The notes beneath the pieces were generated by a model that had not been told where the DNA came from, made no database searches, and saw only the letters and a program-made list of their open reading frames with translations. A DNA stretch of 64,000 nt from Sphingosinicella ginsenosidimutans (GTDB lineage Bacteria > Pseudomonadota > Alphaproteobacteria > Sphingomonadales > Sphingomonadaceae): NCBI RefSeq assembly GCF_007995055.1, contig NZ_VOQQ01000001.1:868001-932000 (forward strand), read 5' to 3'. This document shows positions 55,642 through 64,000 of the stretch, piece by piece (the first letter of the stretch is position 1; every line of letters begins with the position of its first letter). The position numbers and the translations under genes are program-made.

Positions 55642-56748
55642 TCAGGCGGTTTCCAGCTCCGCGGCGACGGTTTCCTCGATCCAGCCGCCGCCGAGCACGC
55701 GGGTGCCCTCGTAGAGCACCGCCGCCTGCCCCGGCGCGACACCATATTCCGGTGATTCGAACAGCAGCCGCTCGCCGTCGAATCGTGCCGGTGCCGGCCG
55801 GGCGAGCGAGCGGACTTTCGCCGCGAGCCCTTCGCGCTGGTCCTCGCCGAGCCAGTTCACGCCGGAAAGCCGCGCCGCGCGGACGGCGAGCGCGCGCTTC
55901 GGCCCGACGACGACGCGCTGACTCTCCGGCTCGAGCCTCAGCACATAGAGCGGCTCCGGCTGGCCGCCGATCTCGAGCCCGCGACGCTGGCCCACCGTGA
56001 AGTGGATGAGGCCGCGATGGCGCCCGAGCACCTTGCCCGCGCGGTCGACGATCTCGCCGGGGCGCACGGCATCGGGGCGGACCTTTTCGACGACACGGGC
56101 ATAATCGCCGTCCGGCACGAAGCAGATATCCTGGCTGTCGGGCTTGGCGGCGACCGGCAGGCGGATTTCGCGGGCGATGTCGCGCACCCTGTCCTTCGGC
56201 AAATGACCGAGCGGGAAGCGGAGGAATTCGAGCTGTTCGCGGGTCGTGGCGAACAGGAAGTAGCTCTGGTCGCGGGCGGGATCGGCGGCGCGATGGAGCT
56301 GCGGGCCGTCCGTCGTCGCGACGCGCCGCACATAATGGCCGGTCGCCAGGCAATCGGCGCCGAGATCGCGGGCGAAGCGCAAAAGATCGGTGAACTTCAC
56401 CCCCTGGTTGCACGAGATGCAGGGCACGGGGGTGCGGCCGCGCGCATAATCGTCGGCGAAACGATCGATCACGCTGGTGCGGAACCGGCTTTCATAATCG
56501 AAGACATGGTGGGCGATGCCGATCCGCTCGGCGACGGCGCGTGCATCATGGATGTCGCGACCGGCGCAGCAGCTCTTGGCCCGCTCCACCGCGACGCCCT
56601 GGTCGTAAAGCTGGAGGGTGACGCCGATCACCTCCGCCCCCGTCCTCGCGGCAAGCGCGGCCACCACCGAGCTGTCGACGCCGCCCGACATGGCGACGAC
56701 GATGCGCGCGCCCCTTGCGGGCCGGCCGAGCTGGAAATCCGCGTCCAT
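55642..56748 (-). CDS. mnmA: tRNA-specific 2-thiouridylase MnmA
   Basis: 368 residues from the ATG at 56748 (AGGA upstream). Adenylates and thiolates U34 in tRNA-Lys, -Glu and -Gln. PP-loop SGGVDSS at 21-27; catalytic cysteines C113 ([10 protein letters not shown]) and C209 (DSQDICF). The tRNA-Gln at 345 has C34, so it is not a substrate. A -10-like TATCTG precedes the start. Convergent with the 55090 gene; stops 3 bp apart. Confidence 0.95.
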   Translation of the reverse strand: MDADFQLGRPARGARIVVAMSGGVDSSVVAALAARTGAEVIGVTLQLYDQGVAVERAKSCCAGRDIHDARAVAERIGIAHHVFDYESRFRTSVIDRFADDYARGRTPVPCISCNQGVKFTDLLRFARDLGADCLATGHYVRRVATTDGPQLHRAADPARDQSYFLFATTREQLEFLRFPLGHLPKDRVRDIAREIRLPVAAKPDSQDICFVPDGDYARVVEKVRPDAVRPGEIVDRAGKVLGRHRGLIHFTVGQRRGLEIGGQPEPLYVLRLEPESQRVVVGPKRALAVRAARLSGVNWLGEDQREGLAAKVRSLARPAPARFDGERLLFESPEYGVAPGQAAVLYEGTRVLGGGWIEETVAAELETA

Positions 56749-56841
56749 AGGTCCTGCCAGATAGGGGCTGATGCGACCCACGGCCACCCCGGGGCCGAGG
56801 CTTTACCCCGCGTTCACCCTCTTTCGCTACTCCTGTCGCGC

Positions 56842-57114
56842 ATGGACATGGCTTTCCTCCGCCGGGCCGAACGGATGCTCGACGAACGCCGCGCCGCGCC
56901 GCTGGATCATTCGATCCTGCTTGCGGCCATGGCGGCGGGGCAGAGCATTCGCGCCGGTTGCCCGCTGCCACAAGCGGCCGCGGAGGGCGCGATGGCGGAA
57001 GGAGACTCGATCGCGGAGATCGTCCTCGCCGGCCCCGGGTGGCGCCGGGCGGTTTCCGCGCAGCGGGGGAGTTTCAGCCGTGCCGAAGCGGGACGCCGGG
57101 TCAATGGCCTGTAA
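56842..57114 (+). CDS. Small hypothetical protein
   Basis: 90 residues, not recognised. Helical, with MAFLRRAERMLDERRAAPLDHSIL at the start and no signal or membrane segment (one Cys). It lies between mnmA (divergent) and sciP (110 bp downstream, same strand). The frame is open far upstream antisense to mnmA, so length alone proves nothing; the evidence is codon-like composition and position. Could be spurious. Confidence 0.4.
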   Translation: MDMAFLRRAERMLDERRAAPLDHSILLAAMAAGQSIRAGCPLPQAAAEGAMAEGDSIAEIVLAGPGWRRAVSAQRGSFSRAEAGRRVNGL

Positions 57115-57224
57115 ACCCCCTTCACCGCGTTGTTTACCTTGGCGTTTCAGCCTTCCTTCAACGCTCGGCCGCTACGGACGTGCACATGAAGGCGCGAGCA
57201 AGTGAGGCGTAGAGAGCAGTAGTA

Positions 57225-57524
57225 ATGATCGAGAACCAGAAAATCCGCCCCGCCCAGGTCATCGGACCCCTTGGCGAGCCGCTGACCATCGAGTCGCTGC
57301 CGCCGGCATCGACGACTCGCTGGGTCGTGCGCCGCAAGGCGGAGGTCGTCTCGGCCGTCAATGGCGGACTGCTCAGCGTCGACGAGGCATGCGAACGCTA
57401 TGGCCTCAGCCTCGAGGAATTCGCAAGCTGGCAGCGCGCGGTGGATCGCTCCGGAATGCCGGGCCTTCGCGTCACGCGTATCCAGCATTATCGCACGCTC
57501 TACGAGCGCCAGCAGAAATACTGA
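57225..57524 (+). CDS. sciP: CtrA inhibitor SciP (DUF1153)
   Basis: 99 residues. Matches the DUF1153/SciP family: VIGPLGEPLTIESLPP, then RWVVRRKAEVVSAVNGGLLS and a helix-turn-helix with CERYGLSLEEFASWQRAVD. In Caulobacter SciP binds CtrA-controlled promoters and prevents CtrA from activating them in G1. Its presence implies a CtrA cell-cycle circuit in this organism. The leader before the ATG (57115-57224) lacks a strong Shine-Dalgarno and shows no full TTAA-N7-TTAA CtrA box that I can find. Confidence 0.93.
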   Translation: MIENQKIRPAQVIGPLGEPLTIESLPPASTTRWVVRRKAEVVSAVNGGLLSVDEACERYGLSLEEFASWQRAVDRSGMPGLRVTRIQHYRTLYERQQKY

Positions 57525-57561
57525 GCCGAGGAGGCTCGATCCCCCGATTCCTTTCCGCCCC

Positions 57562-57589
57562 GGAACAAAGCGCGCCACTGATGCGTCTT
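57562..57589 (+). promoter_or_regulatory. EcfG-like general-stress promoter upstream of glsB
   Basis: -35 GGAAC (57562-57566), 17-bp spacer, -10 CGTCTT (57584-57589); the alphaproteobacterial EcfG (PhyR-NepR pathway) consensus is GGAAC-N16/17-CGTT, so there is one mismatch in the -10. It lies 49 bp before the GlsB/YeaQ start, a gene of a stress-response family. Confidence 0.5.
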
Positions 57590-57637
57590 TGACCGAGTAT
57601 GCGGCGCAGGCGCGCCCCAACGGTGAAGGAGGGAATC

Positions 57638-57895
57638 ATGGGACTCATCATCTGGCTGATCATCGGCGGCGTCGTTGGCTGGCTGGCAAGCCTCGTCATG
57701 CGCACCGACGCGCAGCAGGGCATCTTTCTCAACATCATCGTGGGAATCGTCGGCGCGTTCATCGGCGGCCTGATCATGAACCGCGGCACGATCAACAATG
57801 CTGGTCTCAGCATCGAATCGTTCCTGGTCTCGCTGCTCGGCGCGATCGTGCTCCTCGCGATCGTCAACCTGTTCCGGCGCGGCTCGCTGCGCTAG
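57638..57895 (+). CDS. GlsB/YeaQ/YmgE-family small membrane protein
   Basis: 85 residues with three hydrophobic segments rich in glycine (IIWLIIGGVVGWLASLVM, LNIIVGIVGAFIGGLIM, SLLGAIVLLAIVNLF), the transglycosylase-associated (PF04226) pattern. Function unclear; often induced by stress. AAGGAGGG upstream supports the ATG at 57638. Convergent with a second member of the same family 13 bp away. Confidence 0.9.
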   Translation: MGLIIWLIIGGVVGWLASLVMRTDAQQGIFLNIIVGIVGAFIGGLIMNRGTINNAGLSIESFLVSLLGAIVLLAIVNLFRRGSLR

Positions 57896-57908
57896 GCGCC
57901 GCGCGGCC

Positions 57909-58178
57909 TCAGCGCCGCCCGGCGAACAGCCGGTATACCAGAAGGATGATGACCGCCCCGATCACCGCGGCCACGAAGCCGACGGCCTGACCGGGGCGGT
58001 ACCAGCCGATCTGCTCGCCCAGGTAGCCGGCGACGATCGCCCCGCCCACGCCCAGGAGGACGGTGACGATGCAGCCGCTTGGCCCCTTGCCGGGGGTCAG
58101 CGCGCGGGCGATCAGGCCTGCGAAAAAGCCGACGAAAATCCATCCAAGCCAGCTGTGATTCGCGAGATAGGCGGTCAT
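57909..58178 (-). CDS. GlsB/YeaQ/YmgE-family membrane protein, divergent paralogue
   Basis: 89 residues from the ATG at 58178 (GGGGAG about 10 nt upstream; an ATG at 58187 is also in frame). Three hydrophobic Gly-rich segments (GWIFVGFFAGLIARALTPG, CIVTVLLGVGGAIVAGYLG, VGFVAAVIGAVIILLVYRL), same family as the convergent gene. The GKGPSGCI loop is typical of the longer group. Function unknown. Confidence 0.87.
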   Translation of the reverse strand: MTAYLANHSWLGWIFVGFFAGLIARALTPGKGPSGCIVTVLLGVGGAIVAGYLGEQIGWYRPGQAVGFVAAVIGAVIILLVYRLFAGRR

Positions 58179-58187
58179 CGGCGACAT

Positions 58188-58380
58188 TCTCCCCGGCGAC
58201 CCCGGGGCGGCGCCGCTTCCATTCAGCATTGGTAAAGCGACGCGGAAGCTTGTAAAGGCCGGCGCGCGGCGGGCGGCCTCGGGGGAGGTACGCCCGCTAA
58301 TTTCACTTGGCGCAAGTGATTTATTCATGTAATACAGCACTGGTTCAGGCTGCGGCTTGCCGCGTTGCAGAGTGGGGACG
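58188..58380. promoter_or_regulatory. Divergent regulatory region upstream of the RND pump
   Basis: 193 nt between glsB-2 and the RND adaptor. It contains TCACTT (58303-58308) and AAGTGA (58314-58319), a perfect 6-bp inverted repeat with a 5-bp spacer, typical in size of TetR- or MarR-type operators, located about 60-75 bp before the adaptor start. An AT-richer stretch follows (58320-58345), which is a possible promoter. No regulator gene lies nearby. Confidence 0.4.
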
Positions 58381-59607
58381 ATGAAAGCGATGAACTTCGA
58401 AACGACCAAGTGGCGGCGCGATGCGCTCGACGACGTCATGGTCGACGACGAGACGCAGGCGCGGCGCAAGCGGCGGCGCAACATCATCATTGCGGCGATC
58501 GTCCTCGTCCTTGTCGCCATCGTTGCGGTCATGGCGCTCGGCGGACGCGGCGAAAAGGCCGCGGCGCCCCAGGCGCAGGCGGGCGACACCCTGCAGGCGG
58601 TCACCGTCGTCGCGCCGGGACGCCGCGAGATCGATCGGGTCATCACCGCCACCGGTTCGCTCGGCGCGCGCCGCGACATGCCGGTCGGCGTTCCAGGCAG
58701 CGGCGGCCAGATCGTCCGCGTGCTGGTGGAGCCGGGCCAGTGGGTCCGGGCCGGCCAGGTGCTCGCGGTCATCGATCGCAGCGTCCAGGCGCAGCAGGCG
58801 GCCCAGCAGGCGGCCTCGATCCAGGTCGCGCAGGCCGATCTCAGCCTCGCGCAGAACGAGCTCGATCGCGCCCAGGCCCTGGTGTCGCGCGGCTTCATCA
58901 GCCGCGCCGAGATCGATCAGAAGAGGTCGGCCCGCGACGCCGCCGCGGCGCGCGTCCGCGTCGCCCAGGCGCAGCTCGCCCAGACCCGCGCACAGATCGG
59001 CCAGCTCGACGTGCGCGCGCCGACCGCGGGGCTCGTCCTCACCCGCAATGTCGAGGCCGGCCAGGTCGTCGGGGCCGGTTCGCCCGCCCTGTTCCGGATC
59101 GCCAGCCAGGGCGAGATGGAGCTGCTCGCCCAGCTTTCGCAGGACGATCTGGCGCGGATCAGCGTCGGCACGCCGGCGCAGGTCACGCCGGTCGGCTCCA
59201 CGCAGAGCTATGCCGGCCGCGTGTGGCAGGTGTCGCCGACCATCGATCCACAGACCCGGCAGGGCATGGCGCGGATCGCCATTCCCTATAATCGCGATCT
59301 TCGGCCGGGCGGCTTTGCCTCGGTCCAGATTCGCGCGGGCACGACCACTGCGCCCTTGCTTCCGCAATCGGCGATCCAGAGCGACGATCACGGCAATTTC
59401 GTCTTCATCGTCGATGCGAGCGGCACCGTCGTGCGCCGCAACGTCACGCTGGGCGAGGTGAGCGACCGGGGCGTTGCGATCCTCACCGGCCTCAACGGTG
59501 ACGAGCATGTCGTCGCGATGGCGGGCGCCTTCCTCAATCCGGGCCAGAAGGTCCGGCCCGAGCTGGCGCGCGCATCGAGCGTGATGAACAGCGCCAACGC
59601 GAACTAG
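58381..59607 (+). CDS. RND efflux periplasmic adaptor (membrane fusion protein)
   Basis: 408 residues. One N-terminal membrane helix (about 37-54) after a basic segment, then the biotinyl-lipoyl-like domain, an alpha-hairpin (about 130-195), the beta-barrel (ISVGTPAQVTPVGS) and the membrane-proximal domain. Links an inner-membrane RND pump to an outer-membrane channel. The anchor is a helix rather than a lipid. Starts at 58381 (GGGGAC upstream) or codon 4. 44 bp upstream of the pump gene. Confidence 0.92.
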   Translation: MKAMNFETTKWRRDALDDVMVDDETQARRKRRRNIIIAAIVLVLVAIVAVMALGGRGEKAAAPQAQAGDTLQAVTVVAPGRREIDRVITATGSLGARRDMPVGVPGSGGQIVRVLVEPGQWVRAGQVLAVIDRSVQAQQAAQQAASIQVAQADLSLAQNELDRAQALVSRGFISRAEIDQKRSARDAAAARVRVAQAQLAQTRAQIGQLDVRAPTAGLVLTRNVEAGQVVGAGSPALFRIASQGEMELLAQLSQDDLARISVGTPAQVTPVGSTQSYAGRVWQVSPTIDPQTRQGMARIAIPYNRDLRPGGFASVQIRAGTTTAPLLPQSAIQSDDHGNFVFIVDASGTVVRRNVTLGEVSDRGVAILTGLNGDEHVVAMAGAFLNPGQKVRPELARASSVMNSANAN

Positions 59608-59651
59608 GGAGCGGTTTCGATGACGTTCCCCACCGCTGCGAGTGACAGGCC

Positions 59652-62600
59652 ATGAGCTTTCGCAACATCTCCTCCTGGGCGATCCGCAACCCGGTGACCC
59701 CGATCGTCCTGTTCATGTTCCTGACGCTGGCCGGGCTGATCTCGTTCATGCGGATGCCGGTTTCGCTTCAGCCGGACATCGATTTCCCGATCGTGTGGGT
59801 CAACGTCTCGCAGCCCGGCGCCTCGCCGATCGAGATGGAGACGCAGGTCGCCCAGAAGATCGAGGCCGCCGCGCGCTCGATCCAGGGCGTCGAGGAGATC
59901 AACTCCACCGTCAGAGAGGGCAGCTCGACGACGGTCGTGCAGCTCGCCATCGGCACGCCGATCGATCGCGCGGTCGAGGACATGCGCGGCCAGATCGCGC
60001 AGATCCGTGGCGACCTTCCCGAGGGCATCCTGGAGCCCCAGGTCGGCCGCGCCGATACGACGAGCGACAACGACCTCGCCAATTTTGCGGCCGTCTCGAC
60101 CGGCATGTCGCTGGAGCAGCTCAGCTGGTACGTCGACAACACCGTGTCGCGCGCCCTGCTCTCCGTGCCGGGCCTCGCCACGGTCGAGCGGACCGGCGGC
60201 GTGACTCGCGAGATCCGGGTCAATCTCGATCCGGTTCGCATGCAATCCTACGGGCTCACCGCGAGCCAGGTGAACCAGCAGCTGCGCGCCGCCAACCTCA
60301 ACGCGGCCGGCGGTCGCGCCGAGATCGCCGGCAGCGAGCAGACCGTGCGCGTGCTCGGCAACGCGGCGAGCGCCTACCAGCTCAGCCAGACCCAGATCGC
60401 CGCGGGCGGCGGCCGCTCCATCAAGCTCGCCGACATCGCCGACGTGCGCGATCTTTATGCCGAGCAGCGCAGCTATGCGACGCAGGATGGCCAGCAGATC
60501 CTGAGCTTCAATTTCTCGCGCGCCAAGAACGAATCGGACGTCACCGTTTATGACGGCGCGGTCGCTGCCCTGCGGCAGATCGAGCACAACGATCCCCGCG
60601 TCCACTTCGTCGAGCTCAACAATTCGGTTCACTACGCCAAGGCGCAGTACAAGGCCGCGATGGAAGCGATGGTCGAGGGCGCGGTGCTCGCCGTCATCGT
60701 CGTCTTCATCTTCCTCCGCGATTGGCGGGCGACGGTCATTTCGGCGCTCGCGATCCCGCTCTCCGCGATCCCGACCTTCTGGTTCATGAGCCTGATGGGC
60801 TTCACGCTCAACCAGATGACGCTGCTCGCGCTGAGCCTCGTCGCCGGCGTGCTCGTCGACGATGCGATCGTGGAGATCGAGAATATCGTGCGCCACATGC
60901 GGATGGGCAAAACCGCCTATCAGGCCGCGATCGACGCGGCCGACGAGATCGGCCTCGCCGTGCTGGCGACCACCATGTCGATCGTCGCGGTCTTCTTCCC
61001 GGTCGGCCTGATGCCCGGCATCGCGGGCCAGTTCTTCAAGAATTTCGGCTTCACCGTGGTCGTCTCGGTGCTGCTCAGCCTCGCCGTCGCGCGTCTGATC
61101 ACGCCGATGATCGCGGCCTATTTCCTGAAGGCCAAGGGCCAGGAGGCCCATGGCGAAGGCTGGCTCATGGACCGCTACATGGCGCTCCTCCAATGGACGT
61201 TGCGCTATCGCTGGGTCACGGTGGTCGCCGGAACGCTGTCCCTGGTCGCCACCGTATTCCTTCTGGCGATGCTGCCCCAGACCTTCCAGCCGCAGACCAA
61301 TGCGGAACGAAGCGTCGTCAACATCACCATGCCGCCCGGCACGACGCTGGCCCAGACCGGCCGTGTCGCCCAGGAGGTCGAGCAGATCCTGCGCACGCAG
61401 CCCGAGGTCGATTCGATCACCCAGCGGGTTCGGGTCGGGACCGCCTATGTGGCCGCGCGCCTCAAGGCCGACCGCACCCGGACCAGCGTCGAGTTCGAAC
61501 GCGCGCTGGCGCCGCGGCTGGCCCGGATTCCCGACGCCCGCGTCTCGTTCCGCTCGCAATTCGGCGGTCGCGACGTCGAAGTCACGCTTGGCGGCGAGGA
61601 CCCGGCAGAGCTCCAGCAGGTCGCGAACCAGCTCGTCGCGCAAATGGGCTCGATCCGCGAGCTCACCGCGCCGCGGATCAGCGGCAACCTGCCGACGCCT
61701 GAGATCGTGATCCGGCCGCGGCTCGACCTTGCGGCAACGATGGGCGTCACCACGGCCGCGCTCAGCAACGCGATCCGCATCGCGACGCTCGGCGAGATCG
61801 ACCAGAATACCGCCAAATTCTCGCTTTCGGACCGGCAGATCCCGATCCGCAGCGCGCTGGATCAGGATGCGCGTCAGCAGATGGCGACCATCCGCAACCT
61901 CCCGGTCCAGACCGCGACCGGCGGATCGGTGCCGCTCCATGTGGTGGCGGATATCGGCTTCGGCTCGGGCCCGAGCCAGATCGATCGCACCAACCAGATG
62001 CGCCAGATCACGATCGGTGCCGATCTGGCGCCGGGCGCGGTCACCAGCCAGGCCCGCGAGAAGATTCGCCAGCTGCCGATCATGCAGCACCTGCCGCCGG
62101 GCGTTCAGGAACTCGTCCTGGGCGAAGCCAAGTGGCAGGGCGAGCTGATCCAGAGCTTCATCATCGCGGTGCTGTCTGGCATCTTCCTGGTGTTCGCGGT
62201 GCTGGTGCTGCTCTACCGCCGCTTCCTGCCGCCGTTCGTGAACATGGGCTCCCTCCTGCTCGCGCCCCTGGGCGGCCTGCTCGCGCTGTGGATCGCCGGA
62301 TGGCCGATCTCGCTGCCGGTCTATATCGGCCTGCTGATGCTGCTCGGCATCGTCGCGAAGAACTCGATCCTGCTGATCGATTTCGCGCTCGAGGAGATGG
62401 AGAAGGGCGTCGACAAGTTCACCGCGATCATGGACGCCGGGCACAAGCGGGCCCAGCCGATCGTGATGACCACCGTCGCCATGACCGCCGGCATGATCCC
62501 GACCGCCGCCTCGCTTTCGGGGGACTCGGCGTGGACCGCGCCGATGGGCCTCACGGTGATCGGCGGCCTGCTGTTGTCGACGCTCCTCACCCTCGTCCTC

Positions 62601-62720
62601 GTCCCGGGCACGTTCAGCCTGGCGCTCGGGGTCGAACAAAGGCTCGGGCCGAAGCTTCGCAAATGGTTCACCACCGGGGGCGCTCACGCCGAGCTTCCCG
62701 CGCTCCAGCCGGCGGAATAG
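59652..62720 (+). CDS. RND-family efflux permease (HAE1/AcrB-like)
   Basis: 1022 residues, 12 predicted membrane helices and two large periplasmic domains. Starts [20 protein letters not shown], as in family members of the FusA/MdtBC-like side. Adjacent aspartates in helix 4 ([17 protein letters not shown]) are the proton-relay residues. Motif D/A regions are repeated in the second half ([16 protein letters not shown]). Exports drugs, detergents or lipids; substrate unknown. No outer-membrane channel gene is present in the window, so a shared TolC-type protein is presumably used. Confidence 0.95.
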   Translation: MSFRNISSWAIRNPVTPIVLFMFLTLAGLISFMRMPVSLQPDIDFPIVWVNVSQPGASPIEMETQVAQKIEAAARSIQGVEEINSTVREGSSTTVVQLAIGTPIDRAVEDMRGQIAQIRGDLPEGILEPQVGRADTTSDNDLANFAAVSTGMSLEQLSWYVDNTVSRALLSVPGLATVERTGGVTREIRVNLDPVRMQSYGLTASQVNQQLRAANLNAAGGRAEIAGSEQTVRVLGNAASAYQLSQTQIAAGGGRSIKLADIADVRDLYAEQRSYATQDGQQILSFNFSRAKNESDVTVYDGAVAALRQIEHNDPRVHFVELNNSVHYAKAQYKAAMEAMVEGAVLAVIVVFIFLRDWRATVISALAIPLSAIPTFWFMSLMGFTLNQMTLLALSLVAGVLVDDAIVEIENIVRHMRMGKTAYQAAIDAADEIGLAVLATTMSIVAVFFPVGLMPGIAGQFFKNFGFTVVVSVLLSLAVARLITPMIAAYFLKAKGQEAHGEGWLMDRYMALLQWTLRYRWVTVVAGTLSLVATVFLLAMLPQTFQPQTNAERSVVNITMPPGTTLAQTGRVAQEVEQILRTQPEVDSITQRVRVGTAYVAARLKADRTRTSVEFERALAPRLARIPDARVSFRSQFGGRDVEVTLGGEDPAELQQVANQLVAQMGSIRELTAPRISGNLPTPEIVIRPRLDLAATMGVTTAALSNAIRIATLGEIDQNTAKFSLSDRQIPIRSALDQDARQQMATIRNLPVQTATGGSVPLHVVADIGFGSGPSQIDRTNQMRQITIGADLAPGAVTSQAREKIRQLPIMQHLPPGVQELVLGEAKWQGELIQSFIIAVLSGIFLVFAVLVLLYRRFLPPFVNMGSLLLAPLGGLLALWIAGWPISLPVYIGLLMLLGIVAKNSILLIDFALEEMEKGVDKFTAIMDAGHKRAQPIVMTTVAMTAGMIPTAASLSGDSAWTAPMGLTVIGGLLLSTLLTLVLVPGTFSLALGVEQRLGPKLRKWFTTGGAHAELPALQPAE

Positions 62721-62763
62721 CCGCGGATTTTGAACCTGCGCGCGCGCCGGCTATTGATCCGGC

Positions 62764-64000
62764 ATGAGCGCGCGCACGGTTCCCTCCCCCCGTCCCGCCG
62801 GCAATGGCGGGCGGGGGATGCGCGCCTTCGCGACGTCGATGCTGGTCGCCTGTGCCGGCTTGTTCGCCTTGGCGAGCTATTTCATCGACGCCCATCCGGC
62901 CTGGGGCTTCGTCCGCGCCTTCGCCGAAGCGGGCCTGGTCGGCGGCATCGCCGACTGGTTCGCGGTGACGGCGCTGTTCCGCCATCCGCTCGGCCTGCCG
63001 ATCCCGCACACGGCGATCATCCCCCGCAACAAGGACCGCATCGGCGACACGCTCGCCGCATTCCTGCGGACCAACTTCCTGACGCCGGCCGTCATCGCGC
63101 GACGGATGCAGGGCCTCGACGTCGCCGGCGCGATCGGCCGCTTCCTCTCCCGCCCGGCCGGCGAAGGGCGGCTTCGCGAGGGCGCATCCCGATTGCTCGC
63201 CGACATTCTCGAGGCGCTGGACGAGGAACAGCTCGGCGGGATGGTGAAGGGCGCAGTGGTCGCGCGGATGCTCAGCGTCGAAATCGCGCCATTGCTCGGC
63301 CAGACGCTCGAGGCCGCGATGACCGAGGATCGCCACGTTCCGATGGTCGACGCGATCGTCACCTGGACGGGGCGCACGCTCGACGCGAACGAAGACCTGA
63401 TCCGCAAGATGGTCCATCAGCGCGCGGGCTGGATCCTCAGGATGGCGGGGCTCGACGAACGGCTTGCCGATGCGATCATGGAGGGGCTTCGCAAGCTCAC
63501 CATCGACATGGCGATCGATCCCGATCACCCGCTGCGCGCCAAGGCCGAGGAGGGGCTGGCCCGGCTCGCAATCAATCTTCGCGACGATCCCGACACGCGC
63601 GCGCGCGTCGAGGAGTGGAAGAACGAGATGATCGGGAACAAGGCCGTCGGCGATTGGCTCGGTGGCCTGTGGGAGAAGAGCCGCGCCAGCCTGCTCAGGA
63701 GCGCGCGCGATCCCGACGCCGCGCTCGCCGGCAAGTTCGGCGATGCGTTGCGCCAGCTTGGGGAAACGCTGCAGACCGAACCGCGGCTCAAGTCGGCCAT
63801 CAACCAGTTCGCCCGCCGCGCCGCAGCCGGGATCGCCGCTTCCTATGGCGACGGCATCGTCAAGCTCGTGTCGGAAACGGTCCGCGGCTGGGATACGGGG
63901 ACGGTGACGGCGCGACTTGAAAATGCCGTCGGCCGCGATCTCCAATATATCCGGATCAACGGCACGCTGGTCGGCGGCCTCGTCGGCCTCGCCATCCACA
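62764..64000 (+). CDS. DUF445 membrane protein (partial, right edge)
   Basis: At least 412 residues, cut by the window end. Starts at the ATG 62764. A membrane helix (SMLVACAGLFALASYFI) is followed by the DUF445 hallmark AEAGLVGGIADWFAVTALFR and HPLGLPIPHTAIIPRNKDRIG, and the frame ends with LQYIRINGTLVGGLVGLAIH, the family C-terminal motif, so only ~10-20 residues are missing. DUF445/YheB-like membrane proteins have no settled function. 43 bp after the RND permease; possibly co-transcribed. Confidence 0.92.
   Translation, partial: MSARTVPSPRPAGNGGRGMRAFATSMLVACAGLFALASYFIDAHPAWGFVRAFAEAGLVGGIADWFAVTALFRHPLGLPIPHTAIIPRNKDRIGDTLAAFLRTNFLTPAVIARRMQGLDVAGAIGRFLSRPAGEGRLREGASRLLADILEALDEEQLGGMVKGAVVARMLSVEIAPLLGQTLEAAMTEDRHVPMVDAIVTWTGRTLDANEDLIRKMVHQRAGWILRMAGLDERLADAIMEGLRKLTIDMAIDPDHPLRAKAEEGLARLAINLRDDPDTRARVEEWKNEMIGNKAVGDWLGGLWEKSRASLLRSARDPDAALAGKFGDALRQLGETLQTEPRLKSAINQFARRAAAGIAASYGDGIVKLVSETVRGWDTGTVTARLENAVGRDLQYIRINGTLVGGLVGLAIH

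Noticed and set aside
57115..57224. CtrA binding site in the sciP leader
   Set aside because: Only partial TTTACC/TTTC-like matches; no TTAA-N7-TTAA arrangement.
59604..62687. Minus-strand frame of 1027 codons
   Set aside because: Antisense to the RND permease gene, whose motifs are clear; rich in His, Asp, Arg and Gln as expected of antisense translation.
62668..63999. Long minus frame at the right edge and a plus frame at 62730-63920
   Set aside because: Both are out of frame with the DUF445 gene, whose conserved motifs read through the whole segment.

Overview
The window is a GC-rich (roughly two-thirds G+C) stretch of core chromosome from an alphaproteobacterium, most probably a member of the Sphingomonadales. 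The reasons are the gene content and order (rne-amiC-mrcA-prfB; thyA-folA-ribF-ileS-lspA-DUF3035; nadD-rsfS-rlmH-envC-ctpA), the presence of the alphaproteobacterial cell-cycle regulator SciP, a TorF-type porin, OPT and M1 peptide-handling genes, and the protein sequences themselves. No prophage, insertion sequence, integrase, CRISPR array, rRNA operon or plasmid gene was found. The single RNA gene recognised is a tRNA-Gln(CUG). About 59 protein genes are supported; the last one (DUF445) runs off the right edge.

Layout. 0.3-2.3 kb: tRNA-Gln with its own promoter, then ppx/gppA and rlmE. 2.3-7.0 kb (minus strand): a DsbA-like thiol oxidoreductase, a BepA-like M48 peptidase with TPRs, and RNase E. 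7.4-12.7 kb: AmiC amidase, penicillin-binding protein 1A, RF2 and a lipoprotein-type methyltransferase. 12.7-19.4 kb: a stand-alone RadC/JAMM protein facing thyA-folA-ribF-ileS-lspA and a DUF3035 lipoprotein. 19.4-26.2 kb (mostly minus): a TorF porin, cystathionine beta-lyase, mercaptopyruvate sulfurtransferase, DipZ, an unusual SDR and an AI-2E-type permease. 26.3-34.2 kb: queF, a ketopantoate-reductase homologue, an M1 aminopeptidase, an OPT peptide transporter and a HerA-like ATPase. 34.2-43.5 kb: HtrA protease, HflC-HflK, Mrp, a CoA-binding protein, a double-DTG aspartic protease, a CysQ-like phosphatase, PmbA and UbiA. 43.6-54.0 kb: rsmE, an S41 protease lipoprotein with a cyclophilin lipoprotein, ftsH, a DUF3667 membrane protein, nadD-rsfS-rlmH, EnvC and CtpA. 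54.0-64.0 kb: dsbB, coq7, mnmA, sciP, two GlsB-type membrane proteins, an RND pump (adaptor plus permease) and DUF445.

The strongest theme is envelope construction and quality control: peptidoglycan synthesis and cleavage (PBP1A, AmiC, EnvC), periplasmic proteolysis and folding (HtrA, two S41 proteases, BepA-like M48, cyclophilin, DsbA/DsbB/DipZ), and the FtsH-HflKC inner-membrane complex. A second theme is translation and RNA: RNase E, RF2, IleRS, RlmE, RlmH, RsmE, RsfS, MnmA and QueF. Ubiquinone synthesis is represented by ubiA and coq7.

Most unusual observations: (1) a 125-bp bipartite palindromic element inserted in frame in the catalytic domain of ileS; (2) a one-base deficit in a C-run at the 3' end of ftsH, which removes the expected stop and lets the frame run antisense through the neighbouring DUF3667 gene; (3) an SDR whose catalytic Tyr and Lys are Ser and Arg at exact canonical spacing; (4) a methyltransferase with a lipoprotein signal; (5) promoter-like sequences for alternative sigma factors upstream of ftsH (RpoH-like) and glsB (EcfG-like); (6) a strong hairpin in the long rne leader region. 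No wholly new multi-gene system was seen; the window is mainly conserved core genome.
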